This document shows, one piece after another, positions 36,190 to 43,952 of a DNA stretch of 64,000 nt. Position 1 is the first letter of the stretch, and every line of letters starts with the position of its first letter. Source of the stretch: Enterococcus sulfureus ATCC 49903 (GTDB lineage: Bacteria > Bacillota > Bacilli > Lactobacillales > Enterococcaceae); NCBI RefSeq assembly GCF_000407605.1, contig NZ_ASWO01000001.1, forward strand, positions 682,001-746,000, in the 5' to 3' direction. The notes under the pieces were generated by a model. It made no database searches, was not told the DNA's origin, and saw only the letters and a list, made by a program, of their open reading frames with translations. The position numbers and the translations under genes are program-made.

Positions 36190-36234
36190 AAAAACCAAAG
36201 CCCAACCTGATCATTTATGATCAGGTTGGGCTTT
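36190..36234 (-). terminator. Terminator of flavin oxidoreductase gene
   Basis: A perfect 17-bp stem (36197-36213 and 36218-36234) with loop TTTA is followed on the minus strand by GGTTTTTC. Confidence 0.85.
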
Positions 36235-36245
36235 AGTTATTTTCA

Positions 36246-37349
36246 TTAAATCAATCGATCGGGCATCATGATATTTAGAAATTCCATTACACCATTTTGT
36301 AAGTATAGATCTTTTTGGTCATAGCTTGAGATAGTTTGTTTGATCAAATCTTCTTGGTCATTTAAGATTTTGTCTGTCCAATGTGGATCGATCAAGATCG
36401 CGCGCCCGATTGCCACTAGATCTGCCGAAGCTAAAACAGTTTCAGCATCGGCTTTGCTGTGGACTTCTCCGACACCGATCAATGGGACACGATGATCGAT
36501 TGCTTGATAGACCATTTCTAACATCGTGTGTTCTTGATGATTTTCATCGATCGATTTACGTTTATAATCAGACAATGAGATATGCAAGTAATCTAATTCT
36601 TTTTGTGCTAATTGATCGACTAAAAATAGTGTATCTTCAATACTGATTCCTGGTTTTTCAAATTCTTCCGGAGAAAAACGGTAGCCAATAATAAAGTCTT
36701 TCACACCTGATTCTTCTACTACAGAAATGACTTCATCGACTAATACCTCAATAAAGTGATAACGTTTTTCAAGTGTGCCACCCCATGCGTCATTACGACG
36801 ATTTGAATGTGGTGAGAAGAATTGTTGGATGATATAGGTGTTTGCTCCATGTAATTCTACACCATCAAAACCAGCTTTAATTGCACGTTTTGTAGCTGCT
36901 TTAAAGTTTTCGATCAACGCTAAAATTTCTGATTCGGTAATCTCGCATGGTGTTTCAGCATTTGGACGTTCTGCTGCCACAGCACTTGCTGAAATAGGTT
37001 GAGTACCACGTAATACGCTAGAATCGGTCATACGACCAGCATGAAACAATTGTAAAATCGCTTTCGTCCCATTTTGTTGAATTGTGTTCGCTAATTTTGT
37101 TAGACCAGGAATATGTTTGTCCTCACTTACTGCAAGTTCGCCTTCCCAACCTTTACCGTCTGCTTGGACATTCGCCGCAGCAGTGATCACTGCGCCAACT
37201 TCACCTGAACGTAACCCATAGTAATTCAGTTCATCTGTTGTTACGACTCCATCGTAGAATGACATTTTCGTTGTCATTGGTGCCATTACCACTCTATTTT
37301 TTAACGTTAACCCTCGTTTGAATGTAATCGAATCATTTAATTTTGTCAT
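36246..37349 (-). CDS. NADH:flavin oxidoreductase, old yellow enzyme family
   Basis: This 367-residue FMN enzyme reduces activated C=C bonds; the natural substrate is unknown. It has LKNRVVMAPMTTKM near residue 20, AILQLFHAGR, the catalytic pair region GVELHGANTYIIQQFFSP, RNDAWGG, and the FMN-binding GVGEVHSKADAE with LVAIGRAIL. It matches the YqjM-like branch in length. The start at 37349 follows AAGGAG. A decayed second copy lies at 35241-35345. Genes for secreted repeat proteins flank it on both sides. Confidence 0.92.
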   Translation of the reverse strand: MTKLNDSITFKRGLTLKNRVVMAPMTTKMSFYDGVVTTDELNYYGLRSGEVGAVITAAANVQADGKGWEGELAVSEDKHIPGLTKLANTIQQNGTKAILQLFHAGRMTDSSVLRGTQPISASAVAAERPNAETPCEITESEILALIENFKAATKRAIKAGFDGVELHGANTYIIQQFFSPHSNRRNDAWGGTLEKRYHFIEVLVDEVISVVEESGVKDFIIGYRFSPEEFEKPGISIEDTLFLVDQLAQKELDYLHISLSDYKRKSIDENHQEHTMLEMVYQAIDHRVPLIGVGEVHSKADAETVLASADLVAIGRAILIDPHWTDKILNDQEDLIKQTISSYDQKDLYLQNGVMEFLNIMMPDRLI

Positions 37350-37449
37350 GAATAAATTCTCCTTCGTATTATTGAAGTTTATTTTACAAAAAAGAATAGT
37401 ATAAAATCTAAAATTACACAACTAAAGAAACTTATTCTTTTGATTAATA

Positions 37450-38253
37450 TCAATTCTCTAAAATATTTTCTGCAGGAATATTAAAATAATGTTCTAATGT
37501 ATCTCTAGCCATTAATTTATAAGTGTAGTTATACCTACCATCTATAACTTGCAAAGAATTACCATCTTTGGCTAGTTTTAAGTGGAATATACTGCCATTA
37601 CTTCTTTGAGTTGTAAAGTTTAAAATGTTATTTTCTTCAAAAACTCTGACATTCTGTAGTTTAGTTCTATATACTGCTCTAACATCGGCTTCAGAAATAA
37701 TCATATGCTTATCTATTGAAAAAATCCCATCGGAATTCGGAATTCCCCATAGTCCGACAAAACCATTCACTGAATAACCCGCTTTCGTTGCATACCAACC
37801 TACACCTTCATTTTTCCAACCAGCACGGACTAAACTTGTTTGTTCTGCTTGATTGGTCGTGTAGTTATGACTTCCTGCTTTAGCATTAGGATTATACGCT
37901 CGATACAGTGGAACTGTTTTATTCGTATCTGAGTACCAACCAATCCCTTCATAGCTCCAGCCTTTAGATACCAAAAGATTTTTTTCATTCCCATTCATCG
38001 TGTAATGATGATCTCCTGAATTTTGATTGTATACACGGTATACAGGTTGTCCGCTATCTGGAGCATACCAACCTACACCTTCATACGTCCAACCTGCTTT
38101 GACTAAAACATTTTTTTCGACCATATTTTTAGTATAGAAATGTTCCCCACTGTTTGGATTGTACAAACGTTGCATTTCGGCTGCATCTGCTTTTGAACCA
38201 AATCCAAATAATAATAAACTCATCCCTAAACCTAAAACCAAACTTTTTTTCAT
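37450..38253 (-). CDS. Secreted triple-repeat protein with extra C-terminal domain (DUF5648-like)
   Basis: This 267-residue protein has a signal peptide (SLVLGLGMSLLLFGFG core, cleavage near ADA). Three repeats of about 43 residues are followed by a C-terminal region of about 110 residues (from GFVGLWGIPNSDG) absent from the paralogue at 35496. Each repeat has YNxNxGxHxYT and GWxxEGxGWY. The start at 38253 lies 9 nt after AAAGGG; two upstream ATGs are too close to it. There is no wall anchor. The C-terminal part is not recognised. Confidence 0.82.
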   Translation of the reverse strand: MKKSLVLGLGMSLLLFGFGSKADAAEMQRLYNPNSGEHFYTKNMVEKNVLVKAGWTYEGVGWYAPDSGQPVYRVYNQNSGDHHYTMNGNEKNLLVSKGWSYEGIGWYSDTNKTVPLYRAYNPNAKAGSHNYTTNQAEQTSLVRAGWKNEGVGWYATKAGYSVNGFVGLWGIPNSDGIFSIDKHMIISEADVRAVYRTKLQNVRVFEENNILNFTTQRSNGSIFHLKLAKDGNSLQVIDGRYNYTYKLMARDTLEHYFNIPAENILEN

Positions 38254-38321
38254 CTTTTTCATCCCTTTCATGTTTAGCTAATTTTATTCTATCATTGTGT
38301 GTATCTATAATATTCATACTC

Positions 38322-38368
38322 AAAAAAACTCTCCCATCTCGTTTCCTATCCAAACGAGATGAGAGAGT
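38322..38368 (-). terminator. metNIQ terminator
   Basis: ACTCTC and CATCTCGTTT pair with AAACGAGATG and AGAGAGT (one mismatch), followed by seven T on the minus strand. Confidence 0.88.
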
Positions 38369-38376
38369 GTGTTGCC

Positions 38377-39228
38377 TTATTTTGAGTCAGCTGGGACGAT
38401 TTTGATCGAACCATTCCATTTGTCTTGAACGTATTTTTCAACGTCTTCAGAATGCAGGGCTTCAACCAATTTTTTGATTTTTTCTTCTTTTTCATCGCCT
38501 TTACGAACAGCAATGATGTTTACGTAAGGTGTGTTGTCTTTTTCTAATAGCAACGCGTCTTTAGCAGGAACTAAATCAATTCCTAACGCATAGTTTGCAT
38601 TGATAGCAACTAGATCACCTTCATTGTTTTTATAGGCTGTCGCAAGTAATGCAGGATCGATATCGTGTTTAAATTCTAATTTCTTAGGATTTTCGGCAAT
38701 ATCATCAAATGTTGCCGTTTCTTTATCCACACCATCTTTTAATTTGATCAAATCATTGTCTTCTAAGATTGTTAAAATACGACCCCAGTCAGATTCTGAG
38801 TTTGATGTGATCACAGTTGCGCCATCTTTTAGATCTTTAATGTCTTTGATTTTTTGAGAATATAAGCCCATTGGTTCTAAATGGACCGCACCTGCATTGA
38901 CTAAATCAAATCCATTGTCTTTATTGGCTTTATTTAAATATGGGATATGTTGGAAATAGTTTGCATCAAGATCACCAGAAGCTAAGGCTTTGTTCGGTAA
39001 AATATAGTCATCAAAAATCTTGATTTCTAAGTCAATGCCTTCTTTTTTCAAGATAGGTTTCACTTGTTCTAAAATTTCGGCATGTGGTGTTGCTGAAGCA
39101 CCCACGACTAATGTTTTGTCGTCACTTTTACTTTTTGATGATGAATCATCTGAACTTGAATTACCACAAGCTGCTAACCCAACAACTGCTGCTGCAATTG
39201 TAATAAAACCTAATAATTTTTTCTTCAT
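38377..39228 (-). CDS. metQ: Methionine ABC transporter substrate-binding lipoprotein
   Basis: This 283-residue NlpA/MetQ lipoprotein has a signal peptide with lipobox LAAC near residue 21, followed by a Ser/Asp linker. The binding domain has VGASATPHAEILEQVKP, DYILPNKALASGDLDANYFQH and the C-terminal KWNGSIKIVPA. It delivers methionine to MetI/MetN. It is the last gene of metNIQ, 15 bp after metI. Confidence 0.95.
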   Translation of the reverse strand: MKKKLLGFITIAAAVVGLAACGNSSSDDSSSKSKSDDKTLVVGASATPHAEILEQVKPILKKEGIDLEIKIFDDYILPNKALASGDLDANYFQHIPYLNKANKDNGFDLVNAGAVHLEPMGLYSQKIKDIKDLKDGATVITSNSESDWGRILTILEDNDLIKLKDGVDKETATFDDIAENPKKLEFKHDIDPALLATAYKNNEGDLVAINANYALGIDLVPAKDALLLEKDNTPYVNIIAVRKGDEKEEKIKKLVEALHSEDVEKYVQDKWNGSIKIVPADSK

Positions 39229-39243
39229 ATTCGTTTCCCCCTA

Positions 39244-39930
39244 TTATCGTTTGTCTGTGCGTTTTGTTAAATAATCTCCAATTGCTTGGATAATAAATAC
39301 AATGACTAAAATCAAGACTGTTGCGACTAAAGTGATTGTATAATTACTACGTTGATAACCTTCTTGCCACGCGATTGCGCCTAATCCACCCGCACCGATC
39401 GCTCCAGCAATAGCTGTATAGCCAATCATCGTGATGGTCGTAACTGTCACCCCTGAAATTAACGAAGGCAGACTTTCTGGAATCAAAATCTTATAAATAA
39501 TTTGCCCATAACTTGCGCCCATTGCTTCGGCTGCTTCTAAAACACCTGAATCGACTTCACGAAATGAAATTTCGACCAGACGTGCATAGAACGGTGTCGC
39601 AGATAATACTAAAGCTGGAATGGCAGCAGTAGCACCTAAAAAGGTTCCTACTAACAATGTCGTAAATGGAATCAATAAGACCATTAAAATCATGAATGGT
39701 GTCGAACGGAAAATGTTGCTGATAATTGATACGATCGTATACACAAAACGTGAAGAATAAGTCGTTTTACGTCCTAATGAGTACAACGCCAATCCTAATA
39801 GCAAGCCAAGGATAACGACTAACACTGTCGATACAATCGTCATAAATAATGTATTGTAGACCGAAGTCCACATCGTTGACCAATCGACTTTTTCAAAGTT
39901 GAAATATGTTTCAACAAATCCTTTATTCAT
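39244..39930 (-). CDS. metI: Methionine ABC transporter permease
   Basis: This 228-residue inner-membrane permease has five predicted helices and the ABC-coupling loop EAAEAMGASYGQIIYKILIPESLP. It ends with a basic tail. It overlaps metN by 8 bp, implying coupled translation. Confidence 0.94.
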   Translation of the reverse strand: MNKGFVETYFNFEKVDWSTMWTSVYNTLFMTIVSTVLVVILGLLLGLALYSLGRKTTYSSRFVYTIVSIISNIFRSTPFMILMVLLIPFTTLLVGTFLGATAAIPALVLSATPFYARLVEISFREVDSGVLEAAEAMGASYGQIIYKILIPESLPSLISGVTVTTITMIGYTAIAGAIGAGGLGAIAWQEGYQRSNYTITLVATVLILVIVFIIQAIGDYLTKRTDKR

Positions 39931-40954
39931 GCGTGATCACCTCTGTTTCTACTTGCTTTGTCGCAAAGAAAGCTAGCGTGTCTTCAATCGCTGGTTCTGC
40001 ACCCGTAATCAAAATCGTTAACGAGCCAAATGCGCCTTCTTTTGCTTGTTGAATTTTTCCAAATACCACATTGATATCTACTGGAAACTGACGAATCGCT
40101 TGTGAGATCACAGGTTCATTGGCATTGTTTTCTTTAAAGGTCAATGTGACGATACGTCCAGTTGGATTTTCAGTTAAGAAGGTTTGAAGTAATTCTTCAT
40201 CTGCTTGCATCTCGATGTTTTGACGAACAAAACGCTTCGTGATCGCTTCTTTAGGACGACGGAATACTTCGACGACCGTTCCTTCTTCTACCACTTTCCC
40301 AGTTTCCATTACGGCTACTTTATTACAAATCTGACGAACAACATCCATCTCATGTGTAATCAAGACGATCGTTAAATGCAACTTCTCATTGATTTCTTGT
40401 AAAAGATCCAATACTTCTTCTGTCGTTTGAGGATCTAATGCACTTGTTGCTTCATCACAAAGTAAAATTTCTGGATCATTGGCTAATGCACGTGCAATAC
40501 CGACCCGTTGTTTTTGTCCTCCTGATAATTCGGAAGGATAAGCTTTTTCACGACCTTCTAATCCAACGAGTGAAAGCAATTCTAAAGCTTTCTCTGTTCG
40601 TTTGGCTTTAGGTACACCAGCTAATTCTAAAGGCAGCTCTACGTTTTCTTGTAATGTTCGTGACCAAAGTAAATTGAAATGCTGGAAGATCATGCCGATT
40701 TTTTTTCGAAATGTACGCAATTCTTTATTTTTTAAAGCTGTAACGCTTTGTCCATTGACGATCACTTCGCCTGTACTTGGTAGTTCTAATCCATTTAATA
40801 AACGTACCAAAGTACTTTTCCCTGCTCCTGAGTATCCTACGATTCCAAAAACGTCTCCTTTATCGATGTTCAATGAGACACCATTTAAGGCATGGATCGT
40901 GTTGTCTTTACGAGGATATGCTTTTGTTACGTTCTGTAGTTCAATAAATGCCAT
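39923..40954 (-). CDS. metN: Methionine ABC transporter ATP-binding protein
   Basis: This 343-residue ATPase has Walker A GYSGAGKSTL (near 38), Q-loop FQHFNLL, signature LSGGQKQR, Walker B ILLCDEATSALDP and H-loop ITHEMD. A C-terminal NIL regulatory domain (about 265-343, LTFKENNANEPVISQ) senses methionine in E. coli MetN. The start follows GGAGGAG. Expression is controlled by the T-box upstream. Confidence 0.96.
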   Translation of the reverse strand: MAFIELQNVTKAYPRKDNTIHALNGVSLNIDKGDVFGIVGYSGAGKSTLVRLLNGLELPSTGEVIVNGQSVTALKNKELRTFRKKIGMIFQHFNLLWSRTLQENVELPLELAGVPKAKRTEKALELLSLVGLEGREKAYPSELSGGQKQRVGIARALANDPEILLCDEATSALDPQTTEEVLDLLQEINEKLHLTIVLITHEMDVVRQICNKVAVMETGKVVEEGTVVEVFRRPKEAITKRFVRQNIEMQADEELLQTFLTENPTGRIVTLTFKENNANEPVISQAIRQFPVDINVVFGKIQQAKEGAFGSLTILITGAEPAIEDTLAFFATKQVETEVITHE

Positions 40955-40984
40955 AATGCTTTCTCCTCCACTACTATTCGTTTA

Positions 40985-41270
40985 AATAAAAAAACTTCCG
41001 TCCCTCGTACAACTAAATTGCACAAAGGACGAAAGTATCATTTCCGTGTTACCACCTTTATTCGCTGGAATTCCAGCCTCACAAGTACTTAGAGAAACTC
41101 TCTGCATACTGTCACGCGTTAACGGGCGTATCCCGTAGTGGCTTGTCCGAAAACTCACCAGCTCTGCTCTAAAGACCATTTTCTAAACCACTTCCAGACC
41201 CCTTTTCAGCAACCGGAGCTCTCTAAACTTTCAGTGAAATATACTTATCTTTTCATTGCTTTTTAATATT
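40985..41270 (-). promoter_or_regulatory. Methionine T-box riboswitch
   Basis: This leader of metNIQ carries the T-box core AAAGGTGGTAACACGG (41042-41058) and an intrinsic terminator. The Stem I specifier loop contains GAAAATGG, giving specifier codon ATG (41177-41179), which matches tRNA-Met. Uncharged tRNA-Met should stabilise the antiterminator and turn the transporter on. Specifier and target gene agree. Confidence 0.92.
40988..41036 (-). terminator. T-box terminator
   Basis: ACTTTCGTCC and the downstream GGACGGAAGT pair as the long terminator stem, followed by seven T on the minus strand. Confidence 0.88.
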
Positions 41271-41276
41271 AAGCAG

Positions 41277-41305
41277 ATTATATCAAGCTCTCATACACCT
41301 GTCAA
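41277..41305 (-). promoter_or_regulatory. metNIQ promoter
   Basis: A consensus promoter: TTGACA (41300-41305), 17 nt, TATAAT (41277-41282). Confidence 0.93.
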
Positions 41306-41322
41306 ATGTTTCTTTCATTTTT

Positions 41323-41661
41323 TTACAATGCTTCAAACGCGGCGTGATCGACATCTTTCAAGCTTAAGAACCAAGCATTTAGTTCATCTTTATCATTTAG
41401 TACATCGATATTGGCATCGATTTTTTCATTGATAGAAGAGACAATACCTGCTAATGGGCTAACAAATTCATTCACCGCTTTTTCAGCTTCAACTTCTAAA
41501 ATCGTATCGCCTACTTCTACTGCTTTACCTACTTTTGGTAAAGTCGCAAACGTTACATCGCCTAGCTCTTCTTGCGCTTCATTTGTTAAACCAAGACAAT
41601 ATTCAGTTCCATTGAACAAAATCCAAACATTATCTTTTTTCTTTAAGCATTTTTTTTCCAT
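41323..41661 (-). CDS. Stand-alone GcvH-like lipoyl protein
   Basis: This 112-residue protein resembles the glycine cleavage H protein: YCLGLTNEAQEELGDVTFATLPKVGKAVEVGD, then a lipoyl hairpin EVEAEKAVNEFVSPLAGIV where the lysine of EAEK is the likely lipoylation site, and INEKIDANIDVLND. gcvT and gcvP are not adjacent. In Firmicutes without the cleavage system such proteins act as lipoyl carriers. Its start lies inside the 3' end of the upstream ArsC-like gene (19-bp overlap), so the two are coupled. Confidence 0.85.
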   Translation of the reverse strand: MEKKCLKKKDNVWILFNGTEYCLGLTNEAQEELGDVTFATLPKVGKAVEVGDTILEVEAEKAVNEFVSPLAGIVSSINEKIDANIDVLNDKDELNAWFLSLKDVDHAAFEAL

Positions 41662-42017
41662 TCTTCTACGATCCCTTCGTAAACTTCTTCTTTGAAGCCA
41701 TTTAAAATAAATTGATTGTTTCGAATAATAATCGGACGTTTCAACAACATGCCATCTGAAGCTAAAATTTCACTCGCTTCATCCATAGACAACTCGTTCA
41801 TTTGGTTTTTTAAACCAAGTTCACGATATCGTTTACCACTTGTGTTAAAAAAGCGGCGCATTGGCAGTTCACTTGATACCATCCAATCTTTAATTTCAGT
41901 TGCTGTAGGTGTATCTTTGACGATATCAACTAATTCTACTTGTTCTAAGCGATTGCTCAAATACACCATCGCTTTTTTACAAGTTGAACATTTTGGATAA
42001 CCATATACGGTAACCAT
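41643..42017 (-). CDS. ArsC/Spx-family thioredoxin-fold protein (YusI-like)
   Basis: This 124-residue protein has the N-terminal redox motif CSTCKKA and the family segments PTATEIKDWM, MRRFFNTSGKRYRELGL and LLKRPIIIRNNQFILNGFK. It belongs to the ArsC/Spx/YusI superfamily; it lacks clear evidence for arsenate reductase or for Spx-type RNA polymerase binding. The ATG at 42017 is 9 nt after AGGGAGA. In B. subtilis yusI is next to gcvH, as here. Confidence 0.88.
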   Translation of the reverse strand: MVTVYGYPKCSTCKKAMVYLSNRLEQVELVDIVKDTPTATEIKDWMVSSELPMRRFFNTSGKRYRELGLKNQMNELSMDEASEILASDGMLLKRPIIIRNNQFILNGFKEEVYEGIVEEWKKNA

Positions 42018-42051
42018 CAAATTTTATCTCCCTTTCCCCACATCTCTAATG

Positions 42052-43227
42052 TTATTTACTTGCTTGGAATCGCATGGATAAAATCAATCCAATTCCGATC
42101 ATGTTACTAAGTAAAGCTGATCCCCCTTGACTAATAAACGGTAACGGAATCCCCGTTAGCGGTAGTAAGCCAATATTCGCCCCAATATTCTCAAACACGT
42201 GGAACAAAATCATCATAATGATCCCCGCTGAGATATAGGCATAAAATTCATTATTTGTATCGTAGCAAACACGGATCATGCGGTAGATCAATACAAAGTA
42301 TAAAAAGACCACTAACGCACTTCCGATAAATCCAAAATTCTCACCGATAACAGAAAAAATCATATCTGATTCACGAACGGACACATAGATATCACTCACA
42401 TTAAAGCCTTTACCTAATAGTCCACCTGAGCCAATGGCCATGATCGAAGTCGCAACTTGCCTTGAGCTACCTTGAATATCATGAAATGGATCAAGCCAAG
42501 AATCGATCCGTTTGAATTGATAGGCTTTAAAGCCGAAATTCGCTAAAAATTCTCGTCCAGTATCACTAATGACTAAGAATAAAATCAAACTGCTCAACAC
42601 TAAAAACGTCGCAATCAATGGCACAACGATCTTCCATGTAATTCCTGACATCAAGAAGATACCACCAAAAATCGCTAAGAACACGAGCATCGTTCCAAAG
42701 TCTTTTTGCAACAACACTAAGAGCAATACGGGTAGTGTGATAGCAAACATTTTCCCGATCAATATTCCATCTGACGCCAAATTTCGCTGACGATATTTAC
42801 TATTATGCGAGGTTACGATACGAGCCATCATCAAAATATAGGCGATTTTCATCAATTCTGCTGGCTGAAGTGTGAACGCACCCAAGTGGAACCAATTTCG
42901 TGATCCTGTTGATTCTGCTAAACCGCGATCATAAAATTCCAACAGCGCTAACATGATGACTAATCCGCCACCGTAAATGTATGGCGTGAGTTTCCAGAGC
43001 CATTTGGATTTGATTTGCATAATAATAATAACAGCAATGATTCCTAAAACATACCATAATGCTTGCTTGGCAACGCCAGCAAACAAACTGCCTTTATACA
43101 AAGGATTTTGTGCATAGGCGACATATAATGCACCTAGACCAATCAAACAAAGAAGAAAGACTGGTAAGATCACACCATAGTCGATGCGACTATCTATCCT
43201 TTTTGTCGTTCTACGATTATTTTCCAT
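42052..43227 (-). CDS. rodA: SEDS peptidoglycan glycosyltransferase RodA
   Basis: This 391-residue membrane protein has about ten helices. SEDS motifs are AESTGSRNWFHLGAFTLQPAELMK, the catalytic Asp region SWLDPFHD, GSGGLLGKGFN, and FVFENIGANIGLLPLTGIPLPFIS-like end segments. It polymerises glycan strands with a class B PBP in side-wall growth. FtsW is the close paralogue; the short N-terminus and the gene length favour RodA. Confidence 0.9.
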   Translation of the reverse strand: MENNRRTTKRIDSRIDYGVILPVFLLCLIGLGALYVAYAQNPLYKGSLFAGVAKQALWYVLGIIAVIIIMQIKSKWLWKLTPYIYGGGLVIMLALLEFYDRGLAESTGSRNWFHLGAFTLQPAELMKIAYILMMARIVTSHNSKYRQRNLASDGILIGKMFAITLPVLLLVLLQKDFGTMLVFLAIFGGIFLMSGITWKIVVPLIATFLVLSSLILFLVISDTGREFLANFGFKAYQFKRIDSWLDPFHDIQGSSRQVATSIMAIGSGGLLGKGFNVSDIYVSVRESDMIFSVIGENFGFIGSALVVFLYFVLIYRMIRVCYDTNNEFYAYISAGIIMMILFHVFENIGANIGLLPLTGIPLPFISQGGSALLSNMIGIGLILSMRFQASK

Positions 43228-43264
43228 GAATTCTCTCTTTCTTTTTTTTCCAATACTCCTTTCT

Positions 43265-43270
43265 ATTATA
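43265..43270 (-). promoter_or_regulatory. rodA -10 element
   Basis: A consensus TATAAT lies about 40 nt upstream of rodA; the -35 (TTTCAT, 17 nt further) is weak. Confidence 0.5.
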
Positions 43271-43335
43271 GACCTAGTAAATCTAGAATGAAAAGAGAAG
43301 TTTAAAAGATGAATAAAAATTTACAGTTTCTTTCC

Positions 43336-43695
43336 TTAAGAACGGAAATTTTTGTTCATGATTTTCTGAAAGTCCGATTTACGAGAAAAATATTTAAAGA
43401 ATAAATAGATCGCTCCACCAATCAAGAGTGCAATTGCATACGCGAGACTACCATTCCAAAAACTTTCCATATTGATCAAAGCCAAAAGTGTCAATACCAA
43501 CCAATAATACGCTAGGATACGACGAAAAATCCCTTTAGGACCTATTTTTTCAAAATAGGCATTCCATTTATCTAATGTCATTTTTTGTACATCTCGTTTA
43601 ATACGAAAATGTAGCATCATCAAACCTACAGCTAACACACTTGCTAATTTAATACTGACCACAAACACAAGTAGTGTTCCTAAAATAAACCACAT
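43336..43695 (-). CDS. Hypothetical membrane protein
   Basis: This 119-residue protein has three hydrophobic helices (about 1-25, 60-76, 82-100) and basic ends, including KYFSRKSDFQKIMNK. The family is not recognised. The start MWFILG is 7 nt after AAAGGAGG; an upstream in-frame ATG reaches into the tRNA gene area and has no ribosome site. It lies between rodA and tRNA-Thr, probably co-transcribed with the tRNA because no terminator is seen between them. Confidence 0.72.
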   Translation of the reverse strand: MWFILGTLLVFVVSIKLASVLAVGLMMLHFRIKRDVQKMTLDKWNAYFEKIGPKGIFRRILAYYWLVLTLLALINMESFWNGSLAYAIALLIGGAIYLFFKYFSRKSDFQKIMNKNFRS

Positions 43696-43769
43696 TGAGT
43701 TGTCCTCCTTTACTTGTGCACTAAACAGAAAAATGTTGATCATCGTAGCGATGATCAACATTTCTCTTA

Positions 43770-43842
43770 TGCCAGCTGCAGGAATCGAACCTGCGACCTA
43801 CGCGTTACGAGTGCGTTGCTCTACCTACTGAGCTAAGCTGGC
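43770..43842 (-). tRNA. tRNA-Thr (anticodon CGU)
   Basis: The full cloverleaf is present: acceptor GCCAGCT/AGCTGGC with discriminator A, D-arm with AGTAGGTA, anticodon loop CTCGTAA giving CGT (reads ACG), and T-arm with GGTTCGATTCC. The anticodon stem has an A31-C39 mismatch. CCA is not encoded. Confidence 0.93.
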
Positions 43843-43856
43843 AAACTATAGTCTAA

Positions 43857-43885
43857 ATTATAGAAAAGTTTGCGATATTTGTAAA
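43857..43885 (-). promoter_or_regulatory. tRNA-Thr promoter
   Basis: TTTACA (43880-43885), a 17-nt spacer and TATAAT (43857-43862), 15 nt before the tRNA. Confidence 0.85.
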
Positions 43886-43907
43886 GACTAACTGCTTGAA
43901 AAATAGC

Positions 43908-43949
43908 GAAAAAAGCAGAACGATTCAAATTATTTCGTCCTGCTTTTTT
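43908..43949. terminator. Terminator of permease operon (bidirectional form)
   Basis: AAAAGCAG and ACGA pair with TCGT and CTGCTTTT (one mismatch); A and T runs flank both sides. Confidence 0.85.
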
Positions 43950-43952
43950 TCT

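Noticed and set aside
41643-42017. True arsenate reductase or Spx regulator
   Set aside because: No arsenic genes are nearby, and the best match in motif and context is the YusI-like group next to gcvH.
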